The position numbers and the translations under genes are program-made. From assembly GCA_964632845.1 (NCBI GenBank), contig CAZWDU010000004.1, positions 127,556-191,555 of the forward strand: 64,000 nucleotides of DNA, given 5' to 3'. This stretch comes from JAOZHU01 sp964632845 (GTDB lineage: Archaea; Thermoproteota; Bathyarchaeia; Bathyarchaeales; Bathycorpusculaceae). Shown in pieces: positions 14,675 through 24,700 of this stretch (the stretch's first letter is position 1; each line of letters begins with the position of its first letter). The notes beneath the pieces are model-generated. The model had not been told where the DNA came from and did not search any database. It worked only from the letters and a program-made list of their open reading frames with translations.

Positions 14675-15442
14675 GTGGTTGATGTAATCGGCGGCATAAT
14701 CGAAGCTTTCGGAAAAATAATTACAGGTGACCCAGAACTCTACGGAATCCTATCTCGCTCCCTCTTTTTTTCTGGAACCGCGGTCCTGTTGGCCACATTA
14801 TGGGGAACGGCAATCGCGATGCTAATTGCATTAAACGAGTTTCGAGGAAAAACTTTCATCAAAACTTTTCTCAATGCCATGATGGGTTTACCGACAGTAG
14901 TTTTGGGCTTAGTGCTCTTCCTCATTTTTTCAAGAGGTGGGCCACTGGGCTTTCTGGGGCTACTTTACACTCATGCAGCTATAATACTTGGTCAAGCCAT
15001 ACTTGTAACGCCATTGCTTGTCAGCATTGTAACTCAAGCTATTGAAGCAGTTGACCCCGAGATAATGAACTTAGCCAAGACATTAGGCGCTTCGGAGTCT
15101 CAGGCGTCAGTAGCCGTTTTGAAGGAAGCACTAGGCGGGTTTCTTTTAGGCAACATTGCGGCTTTTAACCGAGCAATAGGCGAGTTAGGCGTAGTGCTCC
15201 TGGTAGGCGGCAACATAGCAGGAGGCGGCTACAGAACCGATGTGCTTACAACAGCCATATCAGTGTATACGCAGCAGGGCAAGCTTGGGCTCGCCGTAGC
15301 TCTGGGCATATTCTTAATGATTATTGTTTTCGTTGTAAACATCTTGATGGTTGCCGTTAGAAATGCACCCGCCATAATGGGATTTGTTAACTTGCCCTTA
15401 ATTCTAAAAATTAAGCTTGCCCTTAGGAAGACTAAAAGATGA
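14675..15442 (+). CDS. tupB: Tungstate ABC transporter, permease
   Basis: 255 residues with about five to six membrane helices (for example LFFSGTAVLLATLWGTAIAMLIAL and LPTVVLGLVLFLIFS). The ABC-permease EAA loop is present: MNLAKTLGASESQASVAVLKEALGGFLLG. It starts at GTG 14675, 12 bases after tupA, and overlaps tupC by four bases (ATGA). It forms the membrane channel of the TupABC importer. Confidence 0.88.
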   Translation: MVDVIGGIIEAFGKIITGDPELYGILSRSLFFSGTAVLLATLWGTAIAMLIALNEFRGKTFIKTFLNAMMGLPTVVLGLVLFLIFSRGGPLGFLGLLYTHAAIILGQAILVTPLLVSIVTQAIEAVDPEIMNLAKTLGASESQASVAVLKEALGGFLLGNIAAFNRAIGELGVVLLVGGNIAGGGYRTDVLTTAISVYTQQGKLGLAVALGIFLMIIVFVVNILMVAVRNAPAIMGFVNLPLILKIKLALRKTKR

Positions 15443-16500
15443 CAATAATTGCCGAATTGAAAAAGGTAACCAAAGCTTACGGAAGCAAAAAAGTCTTAGA
15501 CGACATAACCCTGCAAATCCATGAAGGCGAAATACTAGCACTAATTGGACCTAACGGTTCAGGGAAAACGACATTTCTGAAAATTCTTGCGTTCCTCGAA
15601 AACCCTACAAGCGGCGAAGTGAAATTTCAAGATGAAAGCGTCAACGCAAAAAACACCGAAAAAGTGCGTTTACAAAGCACTCTCGTCTTTCAAAAAACTA
15701 CTCTCTTCAGCACTTCAGTGTACAATAACATTGCATATGGGTTAAAAATAAGGAAAATACCCAAGTATGAACGTGACATTGAAATTAAAAAGGCGCTTGA
15801 ACTCGTGAGGCTTGAAGGCTTTGACAAACGTAATGCACGGAAGCTTTCTGGCGGAGAGCAACAACGTGTGGCAATAGCTAGAGCGTTGGTGCTGAAGACT
15901 AAACTGCTGCTTTTGGATGAACCTACAGCGAACTTGGACCCGAAAAACGCAGGCATACTTGAGGAAGTCATTGATACGGTAAACCGCGAAAACAAAGTAA
16001 CCATTGTGATGGCAACGCATAACATGTTTCAAGCTAGAAAGCTGCCTCATCGCATCGCGTTAATTGACGAAGGAAAAATCACCGAAGTGGGCTCGCCTGC
16101 AGAGATTTTCGGCAAACTCTCCAAGAACTTGGCGCGTTTCGCTGCCGTGGACAACACTTTCACTGGAATTGCCCAACCAACATTAGAGGGCACAGCGGTG
16201 GTGGATATAGGCAACGGCGTGCAAATCGAAGCCCCAGAGCAAAGGCAAGGCGAAGCAGCCATATTCGTGAACCCGCAGGACATCATCGTTTCTAAGTGCG
16301 CCATTGAGTCCAGCGCCCGAAACGTCTTCACGGGCAGAATCACCGAAATCAAGGATTTAGGAGCACTTGTTAAGCTCAAGGTTGACGTTGGCAAGCCTTT
16401 CACGGTTCAGGTAACTAAGCGTTCCTTCGTTGAAATGGAGCTTAACTTGAACGCTGAAGTGTGCATTGCCTTTAAAGCGTCAAGTGTCCAAGTGTTTTAA
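15439..16500 (+). CDS. tupC: Tungstate ABC transporter, ATPase with TOBE domain
   Basis: 353 residues. Walker A GPNGSGKTT, Q loop VFQKTTLF, signature LSGGEQQRVAIARAL, Walker B LLLLDEPTANLD and switch histidine MATHNM. Residues 240-353 are a C-terminal TOBE-like extension (EAAIFVNPQDIIVS, NVFTGRITEIKDLGALVKLKVDVG) that in this group senses the oxyanion or regulates transport. It drives TupB. Its stop overlaps by four bases the end of the convergent small gene at 16497. Confidence 0.9.
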   Translation: MTIIAELKKVTKAYGSKKVLDDITLQIHEGEILALIGPNGSGKTTFLKILAFLENPTSGEVKFQDESVNAKNTEKVRLQSTLVFQKTTLFSTSVYNNIAYGLKIRKIPKYERDIEIKKALELVRLEGFDKRNARKLSGGEQQRVAIARALVLKTKLLLLDEPTANLDPKNAGILEEVIDTVNRENKVTIVMATHNMFQARKLPHRIALIDEGKITEVGSPAEIFGKLSKNLARFAAVDNTFTGIAQPTLEGTAVVDIGNGVQIEAPEQRQGEAAIFVNPQDIIVSKCAIESSARNVFTGRITEIKDLGALVKLKVDVGKPFTVQVTKRSFVEMELNLNAEVCIAFKASSVQVF

Positions 16501-16721
16501 GCAGCGTTTTTTCTTTCTTCCGCCAGTTCATGCAGAATGACAAGCGCCTCGCCAAGCGGCATGTTCAACCTCGTCGCCACTTCAGCAGGAGCCGAGTCAG
16601 GTTTTTCGCGCAGTATCTCCTCTCGCGTGTACGCTTTATGCATTGGATACATCACTGCAGCGTGCACCGTTTCAACAAGTATAAGCCAGAGTTGCTCCTT
16701 CGTATACTCTTCAAGGCTCAT
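16497..16721 (-). CDS. Small helical protein, probably winged-helix-like
   Basis: 74 residues, strongly helical. The part PAEVATRLNMPLGEALVILHELAEERK resembles a helix-turn-helix with recognition helix; the N-terminus (EEYTKEQLWLILVETVHAAVMYPMHKAY) is another helix. No clear wing strands are seen. It converges on tupC with a four-base overlap. I do not recognise a named family. A small nucleic-acid-binding or scaffold protein is possible. Confidence 0.5.
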   Translation of the reverse strand: MSLEEYTKEQLWLILVETVHAAVMYPMHKAYTREEILREKPDSAPAEVATRLNMPLGEALVILHELAEERKNAA

Positions 16722-16827
16722 ACAGCATCACAAAGTATAGTACGCATAGCTCGTTATTCAGTTTACCGCAGGGTTGCTGGACAAGTCTTAAATCAACCTG
16801 CTTGCAAGTTAATTTTGGTGGATTGAA

Positions 16828-17244
16828 ATGCCAAAAATTAAAGCGAACGCGAAGTTGACTGAAAATGTCCGTTCAATAGCGGATAATTCAAGAACACATA
16901 GCGTAGTCTGCGACCTTCCTTCCGCTCAGGATGGCGGCGACAGTGGTCCTACGGCTTTGGAACTAGCGTTAATGGCTTTAGCTGATTGTGGCGTAACAAT
17001 ATTTGCCGATGTCTGCAAAAAGAGCAACATCAAACTGAACAAAGTTGACGTTTCTGTAGAAGCTGAAAAATCCCCTGCGTCTCCAGTAATAACAGGAGTA
17101 ACAATGAAAGTGGCGGTTTCTGCAAAGGCGCGAAAAGAACTGTTGGAAGGCGCTTGGAGAAGAACAGAAGTAAACTGCCCAGTTGTATCCATATTCACAG
17201 AACCCATTCCATTGAAAGTTGAATTTGAAGCAAAACAAGAATAA
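16828..17244 (+). CDS. OsmC/Ohr-family thiol protein
   Basis: 138 residues with the two cysteines typical of the OsmC family: one in ALADCGVTIFADV (helix after the PTALELALMAL segment) and one in VNCPVVSIF. OsmC proteins reduce organic peroxides or bind thiol adducts. Length and layout are normal. A TATA-like element and a GGTGG ribosome site precede the ATG at 16828. It is a single-gene unit, with the dehydrogenase starting 161 bases further on. Confidence 0.85.
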   Translation: MPKIKANAKLTENVRSIADNSRTHSVVCDLPSAQDGGDSGPTALELALMALADCGVTIFADVCKKSNIKLNKVDVSVEAEKSPASPVITGVTMKVAVSAKARKELLEGAWRRTEVNCPVVSIFTEPIPLKVEFEAKQE

Positions 17245-17405
17245 GCATGCGCTTCTGAATGAAAATGAAGTGCACATTTCCCACGATTTTTTCTATCAAG
17301 CAAAGTGGCTAACCGCACTTTAGCACGTTAAGGATATGATAAGTACTGCGTACATAAAGTTAATACTACACAACTCTCTTTGAACTGTCTCGGAAGTGAA
17401 CTTTT

Positions 17406-18377
17406 TTGAAAGCCGTTGTCTACAAGGCTCCACATAACATAAAAGTTGAAGATGTTCCTGAACCGCATGTTTCAGGCAAAAAAGTTCTCGTGAAGTTCAA
17501 GGCAGGCAGCATCTGCGGAACCGACATGCACTTTTACCACGGCGAATGGCGCTGGATGAAACGCGGACGCATCCTCGGACACGATGCGTGCGGCGTTAGG
17601 GCTGATACTGGCGAACGCGTGGTAATGATGCCTCTTGCCTACTGCGGCTCATGCCACTTCTGCCTGAGAGGGCTACACACTTACTGTGAACGCGGCAAGT
17701 TTTATGGGCTGACCCGAGACGGCTTCTTCGCCGAATCCATCGCGTTACGCCCCCAAAACTTGGTAGCAGTCCCAGAAAACGTGAGCGACAAGGAAGCCGC
17801 AACAGTGGAGCCAGTGGCTCTGGCACTTCACGTGATGAATTCACTTAAGCCTGATGTGGGCGATTGGGCGACGATAATCGGGCAGGGACCTATCGGCTTG
17901 TTGATGACGCAGGTGGCGCGGCTGAAGGGCTGCCGAGTTATCGCAGTGGATTTGGAGGATTACAGGCTTGAGCTTGCCGAAAAGTACGGCGCTGAGCACT
18001 GCGTTAACGCACGGCGAGAAGACGCGGTGAAAAGAGTTAGGGAAATCACAAAGCATGGTTCTGATGTGGTGGTTGAGGCGGCTGGAACGGTGCGGACGGT
18101 GGAGCAGACGCCTTTCATGGTTAGAAAAGCTGGAAAGGTGGTTTTGGTTGGCGAGTCTAAGGGGTACCTGAACTTGGAGGACGCTGATGAAGCCGTGTTT
18201 TTCACGACTTACATTTCTCCAGTGGAGTACCCATTGGCTGTGGAGTTAATCGCGGATAAATTTGTGGATGTTAAAGGGTTGATAACACACACGTTCAAGC
18301 TTGCAGACTTCGAGAAGGCTCTGGAAACCGCGGATACCCCAGCAGAAAAAGCCGTAAAAATCGTCATAGTCACATAA
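17406..18377 (+). CDS. Zinc-dependent medium-chain alcohol/sugar dehydrogenase
   Basis: 323 residues from TTG at 17406, the only start that keeps the conserved KAVVYKAPHNIKVEDVPEP N-terminus. The catalytic zinc site includes the cysteine of GSICGTDMHFYHG and the GHD of RILGHDACG. The structural zinc loop is CGSCHFCLRGLHTYC. The Rossmann fold begins at ATIIGQGPIGLLMTQ, with aspartate in IAVDLED pointing to NAD rather than NADP. It resembles threonine/sorbitol/glucose dehydrogenases; the substrate is not clear. It stands alone between OsmC and the HAD phosphatase. Confidence 0.85.
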   Translation: MKAVVYKAPHNIKVEDVPEPHVSGKKVLVKFKAGSICGTDMHFYHGEWRWMKRGRILGHDACGVRADTGERVVMMPLAYCGSCHFCLRGLHTYCERGKFYGLTRDGFFAESIALRPQNLVAVPENVSDKEAATVEPVALALHVMNSLKPDVGDWATIIGQGPIGLLMTQVARLKGCRVIAVDLEDYRLELAEKYGAEHCVNARREDAVKRVREITKHGSDVVVEAAGTVRTVEQTPFMVRKAGKVVLVGESKGYLNLEDADEAVFFTTYISPVEYPLAVELIADKFVDVKGLITHTFKLADFEKALETADTPAEKAVKIVIVT

Positions 18378-18453
18378 GGATTATTGCTAGTCGTTTTTTA
18401 CCGCAAAGTATATTTCCTCTAGAGATTTCATCAAGGGCAAGCGTGAAAACTCT

Positions 18454-19140
18454 ATGCGTGTAACGGCTGTAATATTTGATCTGGACGGAACCCTTGCCAG
18501 CTTCAACTTAGACTACAAAACTGTCCGAGCCGAAGTCAAAAGCTACCTTGTAAAACGAGGCATTCCTGCTTCAGCTTTATCAGTGAAAGAAAGCGTCTTT
18601 GAAATGCTCAGAAAAACCGAAATCTACGTGAGAAACTCAGGCAAACCCGCCAAGTTTCTGGAAGAAATCCGCAACGAATCCCTAGCCATGACCGAAAAAT
18701 ACGAGTTGGAAGCCGCAAGAAGCACAAGCCTCATGCCCGGCGCACTGGAAACGCTAAAGGCGCTACGACAAATGAACCTGAAAATTGGCTTGTGCACCAT
18801 CAACAGCGACAAAGCCGTGAACTACATCTTAAACCGCTTCGGAATCACCAGCTTCTTCGACGTTACTGTACCCAGAAACAAGGTGAACCGTTTCAAGCCG
18901 CATCCTGAGCACATTGAAGCTGCTTTGAAGACATTAAGTGTCTCGGCGAAGGACACGGTAGTTGTCGGCGACAGCTCAGTGGACATGCAAAGCGCCAAAG
19001 AACTGAAGGCAATCGCCGTTGGATTACCCACAGGCGTTTCCACAATAGAGCAACTGATGCGCAACGGCGCAAACTACATAATAACCTCGATAACGGATTT
19101 GCCGCCGCTCATAGAGAAAATAAACAAAGACTCAACCTGA
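18454..19140 (+). CDS. HAD-superfamily phosphatase, phosphoglycolate-phosphatase-like
   Basis: 228 residues. Motif I is FDLDGTLASF, with a helical cap domain from about residue 15 to 90, motif II in LCTINSDK, motif III lysine in RFKPHPEHI, and motif IV VVVGDSSVDMQSAK. This is the type used by phosphoglycolate phosphatase, pyrophosphatases and similar enzymes. Substrate is unknown. The gene follows the dehydrogenase after 76 bases with its own weak ribosome site and may form a unit with it. Confidence 0.85.
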   Translation: MRVTAVIFDLDGTLASFNLDYKTVRAEVKSYLVKRGIPASALSVKESVFEMLRKTEIYVRNSGKPAKFLEEIRNESLAMTEKYELEAARSTSLMPGALETLKALRQMNLKIGLCTINSDKAVNYILNRFGITSFFDVTVPRNKVNRFKPHPEHIEAALKTLSVSAKDTVVVGDSSVDMQSAKELKAIAVGLPTGVSTIEQLMRNGANYIITSITDLPPLIEKINKDST

Positions 19141-19153
19141 ATGCTTGCGCCTT

Positions 19154-19171
19154 TATAAAAGGGAGGGGGTA
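19154..19171 (+). promoter_or_regulatory. TATAAAAGGGAGGGGGTA element before the VTT membrane protein
   Basis: An 18-base element made of a TATA box followed directly by a G-rich tract, about 87 bases upstream of the gene at 19258. The identical 18 bases occur on the minus strand at 45558-45575, before the site-2 protease gene. A related form (TATATATAGAAGGGGGTATA, minus strand) lies just before the FAH gene at about 51352-51371. A shared promoter-proximal regulatory element is possible. Confidence 0.45.
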
Positions 19172-19257
19172 GCACCGCAGAGCACAACCGTTCTGCCTTT
19201 AAGCGCAAAGCATTTTATAAAGACCAAACAATGTGTATTTTTAGCCAGTGAACCCTG

Positions 19258-19884
19258 ATGTCTGAACAAAGCCCGAAAGCAAATGACAGCTTCTCAGATT
19301 TGCTTAAGGCATCGTGGATGCGCTCCTCAATAAAACTGGCGCTTCTGCTGACTGCGGCAGGAATCATTGTCATCGGGCTTTTGAAAGTCTTTAACGTTGC
19401 AGAGGCTCCTTTGTTCTACAGCATGGAAAATCTCTTCATGGATTACGGGCTTGCAGGCATATTCCTCGCAACCATAATCGCAGGCACAATCGTGCCCTTG
19501 GGAAGCCCAGCGCTGGTTGTAGCCGCAGCACTGTTCGGCGTGAACCCCATACTGCTCATACTCGTAGCCACCACAGGCTTCACTATAGGCATGACAGTCA
19601 ACTACGCTCTGGCTTACCGTTTGGGAAGACCTTACGTCTCAAAGAAAATCTCCCCCGCGCACATAGAACAGGTGGCACGCGTCTGGAACAAGTGGGGATG
19701 GATAGTCTACACGGTATTCGGCTTGATTCCACTGTTACCCGTGGAACTGCTTGCCTTCATCTGTGGACTTCTGAAAACACGCCTCAGCATATTTCTAGCA
19801 CTGAGCTTTGTGCCTAGACTCATAGTATTTGCGCTTCTAGTCTATTTCGGGCAGTCAATGGGCGCTTGGCTCGGCGTTGTTTAA
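19258..19884 (+). CDS. DedA/VTT-family membrane protein
   Basis: 208 residues with four to five membrane helices. The core has the VTT (SNARE-associated/DedA) pattern: a re-entrant segment IIAGTIVPLGSPALVVAAALFG, then TGFTIGMTVNYALAYRLGR and a second motif FGLIPLLPVELLAFICGLLK. The arginine/proline-containing re-entrant loops fit lipid scramblase or flippase roles suggested for this family. A TATA element and the G-rich motif at 19154 precede it. It is monocistronic. Confidence 0.8.
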   Translation: MSEQSPKANDSFSDLLKASWMRSSIKLALLLTAAGIIVIGLLKVFNVAEAPLFYSMENLFMDYGLAGIFLATIIAGTIVPLGSPALVVAAALFGVNPILLILVATTGFTIGMTVNYALAYRLGRPYVSKKISPAHIEQVARVWNKWGWIVYTVFGLIPLLPVELLAFICGLLKTRLSIFLALSFVPRLIVFALLVYFGQSMGAWLGVV

Positions 19885-19991
19885 GCCAACTGGCGCTTGC
19901 ACCTCATGAGTTGTATCTACAAAATCCAGAGTAGACATACGCACGTTTTAATTACTCGATTAGCTACAGGGCACAGCGGAGAACACACAGT

Positions 19992-20978
19992 TTGGTTTCC
20001 CTAAGAGCTTTAGCTCCATCATTAACCCGAATCACAATCGCTGGCGCAATAGGCGCTGCACTGCACATCGGACAAGGAAACTGTAACCTAATAGACGCCA
20101 AAGCCGTAGAATTATCACGTGCCGCTTTGGCGCAGACGGACATCGAAGGCGAAGTCATCGCGTGTGAAGGACCGAAAGACCACGCGCCAGCATTTATCCA
20201 CCGCGAGAAAGTGGGCACAGGAAGAGGACCAAAAGTGGAGTTTGTTGTGGACCCGGTAGACGGCACCACTGCGGCGTCTAAGGGCAGAAAAGACGCTATT
20301 TCCGCTTTGGCTTGTGCACCCGCAGGTTGCTTGCAGGTGTTGCCTGATGATGGGTATTACTTTAAAGTTGCCACGGACTTCCATTCCATTGGCAAAATTT
20401 CTTTAGACATGAGCATCAAGCAGATTGTGCATACCGTAGCGCGGGAGAAAGGCTTGCAACTTGAAAATTTAACGGTGATAATATTGGAGCGCGAGAGGCA
20501 TTCAGCGATGCTGGCTGAGCTTAGGAAACTGGGTGTGCGCATTATTTTGATTCCAGACGGCGACATAGCAGCTGCCGTTGTCTCTTGTGTTCCGCAATCG
20601 GGGGTTGACCTGCTTTTGGGCGCTGGTGCAGGTCCAGAAGCAACCATCGCAGCGACAGCCGTAAAGTGCCTAGGCGGAACTATGCTCGTCAAAGTTTGGC
20701 AAAGCAAAAATGATGAGCCTGAACGTTTAGATAGACTGAAGTTGACGGGCGTTGACGTAGACAAAACTTATTGTGAGGAAGAACTGGCAAAGGGTAAAGA
20801 ACTGGTTTTTGCGGCTTCAGGCGTCACCAAAGGTGAACTCTTAGATGGTGTGCGTTTGATCCCGCAGGGCGCTGTGGTGAATTCGATTTGCATGCGGATG
20901 CCAAGTGGAACCGTGGAAAGGTCTGAGACCACGTTGCGGTTTAAGGGGCATCCGGTGTACAAGCAGTTCTTACCGTGA
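19992..20978 (+). CDS. glpX: Class II fructose-1,6-bisphosphatase (GlpX type)
   Basis: 328 residues from TTG at 19992. Conserved GlpX features are IAGAIGAALHIGQGN, the KVGTGRGP segment, the metal-binding VDPVDGTT, the ALACAP block, DGDIAAAV and GAGAGPEATIAATAVKCLGG. The enzyme dephosphorylates fructose 1,6-bisphosphate in gluconeogenesis. Many archaea use instead the bifunctional FBP aldolase/phosphatase or other classes, so this bacterial-type enzyme may have been acquired. No other sugar-phosphate gene is adjacent. Confidence 0.9.
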   Translation: MVSLRALAPSLTRITIAGAIGAALHIGQGNCNLIDAKAVELSRAALAQTDIEGEVIACEGPKDHAPAFIHREKVGTGRGPKVEFVVDPVDGTTAASKGRKDAISALACAPAGCLQVLPDDGYYFKVATDFHSIGKISLDMSIKQIVHTVAREKGLQLENLTVIILERERHSAMLAELRKLGVRIILIPDGDIAAAVVSCVPQSGVDLLLGAGAGPEATIAATAVKCLGGTMLVKVWQSKNDEPERLDRLKLTGVDVDKTYCEEELAKGKELVFAASGVTKGELLDGVRLIPQGAVVNSICMRMPSGTVERSETTLRFKGHPVYKQFLP

Positions 20979-21137
20979 AAGTTGTCGTTGGGCACGTTTA
21001 CATAGGAAACTGAATGCTTTGAAAGTTGGCTGGGTTTTCGTGGCAAGTGCTTGTGCGTTATGGGTATAACAAGACGGGTATTGTTTGTGTTTGGATGCTG
21101 CATGTTGATTTCAATTATAGAAGTTAGATGCGTAACG

Positions 21138-21180
21138 CTTATATGTCGCTTGCGATGTCTTTAGCGATATCGCTGGTGAT
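21138..21180 (+). promoter_or_regulatory. PadR promoter with AGCGATATCGCT operator
   Basis: A TATA element CTTATATG at 21138-21145 is followed by TCGCTTGCGA (21146-21155), the perfect 12-base palindrome AGCGATATCGCT (21163-21174), and ATATC-N6-GATAT overlapping it (21168-21183). The palindrome sits at the expected transcription start, directly before the PadR gene at 21184, so PadR is the likely ligand. Confidence 0.6.
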
Positions 21181-21183
21181 ATT

Positions 21184-21768
21184 ATGGCTGAGCGATTGAC
21201 AAAGCAAACTAGTGGTGTCCCAAGAGGACTCCTCCGTTTTCTAGTTCTAAATATGTTAGCGAAGGAGCCAATGTCAGGTGTAGAAATTGTCGAAGTAATT
21301 AAGAAAGAAACAGGCGACAGGTGGATACCCAGTTCAGGTTCAGTCTATCCGCTTTTGGCTTGGCTGCAAGACAAAGGTTTCACCAAAGAAATACCCAGCG
21401 AACAAATAGGAATTAAACGATACGCGCTTACAGCGAAAGGAAAAGCGTTTTTTAAAAAACAAATAACCATTGGACAAAAAATGTTGAGCAAACTGGAATT
21501 TCTTGTACCTCTACTTATTGGAAGGTTCCAATTTGACCCTAACGACGAAAAAATTCTTGCAGGAACAAGAGAACCGGCACAAAGAGTCGTCAGGATTCTT
21601 CTAGACCTCCACGCGGAAACAACGGATCAGCGAGGAGGAAAAACTTACAAGATAACTGAGCAAATCTCAAGGGACATAGAGAGAATTCTAAACGAATGCG
21701 CCGATGAACTTGAAGAAATGGTGCGAAGAATTCGTGAAGAAAATAAGCCACAGTTAGTACAACGCTGA
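21184..21768 (+). CDS. PadR-family transcriptional regulator
   Basis: 194 residues. The N-terminal PadR winged helix reads GLLRFLVLNMLAKEPMSGVEIVEVIKKETGDRWIPSSGSVYPLLAWLQDKGF, with YPLL as the family hallmark, and IGIKRYALTAKGKAFF as the wing. A helical C-terminal domain (residues 110-190) should dimerise. It is the first gene of a rightward operon with a MacB-like permease and two ATPases; PadR proteins typically repress such exporters until a ligand binds. The promoter carries a palindrome. Confidence 0.88.
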   Translation: MAERLTKQTSGVPRGLLRFLVLNMLAKEPMSGVEIVEVIKKETGDRWIPSSGSVYPLLAWLQDKGFTKEIPSEQIGIKRYALTAKGKAFFKKQITIGQKMLSKLEFLVPLLIGRFQFDPNDEKILAGTREPAQRVVRILLDLHAETTDQRGGKTYKITEQISRDIERILNECADELEEMVRRIREENKPQLVQR

Positions 21769-21797
21769 CAATAAATTGTAAAAGATGTGTGTATGTT

Positions 21798-24700
21798 ATG
21801 GGCATAAAATCTAGTTTTATGATAGCAGCCAGATCCATGCTGAGAAGAAAAACAAAAAATCTCAGCGCTATCCTTGCAGTAGCTCTGGGAGTTACGTTAC
21901 TGGTCGGTATTCAAATCACAACCGACACGCTAAACAACGCGTTTCTCACAAGTCTACTTCAGAGCGAAGGAGAAGTTGACTTCTATATAACAAACTCCAC
22001 TACAGGGGGGTACCTAACAGCAGCAGACAAAGCAAACATCACTGCTTTGGTTCCTGATGCAGTGGGAATAATGTCTGAACTCACTATGGACGCGCCCGTA
22101 ATGCTTGGGTCACAGTTTGATGCCTCAGTTGAACTGGCTGGAATCCCCACTGATTATCCTGAAGCATTTGGTTCTTTTTATGATTGGACAACTGGAGATG
22201 AAATGAACCTTGATTCCCTTCTAGTGAGCAATAGCAGCATCCTTTTGTCAAGCACCCAAGCTGAAGACTTAGGGTTAACTAAAGAAACAACTTTACCAGT
22301 AAATTTAACCACCGAGTTCACTAACCTCACAGCAACAATTGCAGAGCCGCCAGTAATCTCATTAGCTAATTGGACAGTGTACACAAATGGCACTACTGTT
22401 GAGTACACGCTAAACAGTTCTTCGCCTAATCTGGCTCTTGAACTTGAGCAGTCTGCTTACCCAGGCGTTATGCCGGGCGTAGTTACCCTTTACACAGTAA
22501 ATTGTTCTAGACTTAGCTTGTCTGACTACGAGTACATCAACGTGACAGCTACGGGCACGAACAACACCCAAGTTTTGCTAAGTTTCTTCATGGATGACGG
22601 AAACAGCTTTAACGTGACAAGCTTGGAAGATCCGTCTTCGCCAGTGGATTTGGATACGCTGAATAGTTTATCGTTTGATTTAGCACCATATGCTGAAAGA
22701 ACACTGAGAGGAGACGCATTTGTCGTAGTCATGAGTCTTGATGGGATGCCAGCAAGCGTTGAGATATCCGAAATCGCCTTTGAAACCACAGAGCCTGTAA
22801 TCGAGTATACATCTGGAACCGAAAGAGTAGATTTGCAAGTAGTCGGAATCTTTGATTCTAACCGTCCTGGAATAGGCTCACAGTACCCAGGAATTGTATT
22901 CAAGTTGGAAGACCTTCAACAGTGGATGAGCCTAGAAGACCCCCAACAGGAAACAGACATAATTGGAGCTTATCTGGTAACTCTCAAAACAGACCATTTC
23001 GCTTCAGAAATAAGCAAAGACTTTCTTCAAGAAAAGGTAGATGCAGTAAAAGCGGTTATTCCTAGCGCTTTATACAGCGTCGAATCTGACCGCTTAACCT
23101 TATTCAGTGTTGCAGAAATAGTCATCACACTACTAACTACGATATTATCTGTATTAGGGCTACTTATCATGATAACCGGTGTCTTGCTCATAAGTAATGT
23201 TCAACTTATGAGCGCAGAAGACAAAGAGTTCCAAACAGGCGTTCTGCGAGCTGTCGGAGAGAACCGCCGCGGAATCACGTTAGCAATGCTAATAGAAAAT
23301 ATGTTCCAAGGAATATTAGGCGGAATATTAGGCTTAGGTTGTGGCTTAGCATTTGGCCAAGCTGTTGCCCTCTACCTCATAAGCATATTTAGAACAGGAG
23401 AAGCCAGCGTCCACCCCATCGTTTCAGAGCAAGTTGTAATTTTATCGGTATTAATTGGCGTAGCACTGGGTGTCATAACTGGTATATTACCTGCTTTGAG
23501 AGCGTCCAGAGTTAACATTGTAGAAGCCCTCCGCGGAATCAAGTTTTCATTCAAAGAAAAATCTGGACGAAACTTGATTTTATTCGGAATAGTCTTCACC
23601 CTAGCTGGCGTAGTAGCTCTCTTAATCAACGGTGTCATCGACACGAGTTGCCAAGCCATCTGGGTTGCTGAAGGATGGGACACACTAGAGGAATGGCGAA
23701 CCATTTTGATTGGAGCAGGATTGCTAGTTTCAGGAATAGGTATTTTGCTTTCACGTTTCATAAGCCAAGCGAAGGCATTCAACCTTACAGCTATTGGGCT
23801 CTGGACTGCGCCCACAATTCTGTTTGTCGTCGCTATGGGCGAGTGGATACCTGACATTTCTGGTTTAGAACCATACATCTTGATGATAGGTGTAGCAGAA
23901 ATTTTGCTTGGTTCAGTTCTGATTGTAGCCGTAAATCTTCCTCCACTTATGAACGCTTTACGGCGCATTCTCGTCAAAATCAGAGGTCTAAAAGGCGTAG
24001 GACAAATAGCCCCAGCGCTAATTTCATCCCACAGAACACGATCCACACTAACGTTTGCTATCTTTGCAGTGATACTAACTTTGAACGTGACCGTTGCTAC
24101 ATTAGTGCCTACAAATCTAAGCTCAGTCGCCGCAACCGAGGAAGACGCCAGAGGCGTAGACCTTGTTGTATACCTAAACAAAGCTGAGGCACAGATAGCA
24201 AACACGTCTTATACAGAAGAATTGTACAAGTTGGACAGCCACATAACAGATGTAATTGCGTTCAAGACGTACAGCACAACTACCGATTACATGAAATTCA
24301 TTTCGCTGAGCGATCCGTATTCATCTGATTTCGAAGCCCAAACAGATCTTTTACCCATTGGATATGGCGAAATTACCTCGGAGCAAATTCGCGGAAACGC
24401 AACTGATGCCGCTGACTCTGATTGGCGCTACGACTTTTATCTAAGCAGCTTCCCAGACAACATCACTCAACCAGACGCTGCTGACATAACAGACGAAGAA
24501 CTACTGGACATGTCTAAGGAAGCGTGGGACCTATTCTTTGATTCCTCTTACAGGATGGCAGTGTATAATGTTTCATTAGATGAACTTCTTTCAGAGGACC
24601 GAGAGCTAGGCGACATTGACCTCACATCCTTGAGCGGATATAGTGGTAATGAACTGGAAGGCGTCGTAGTGTTACGCGATGAAAACGGTTCCGTTATAGA

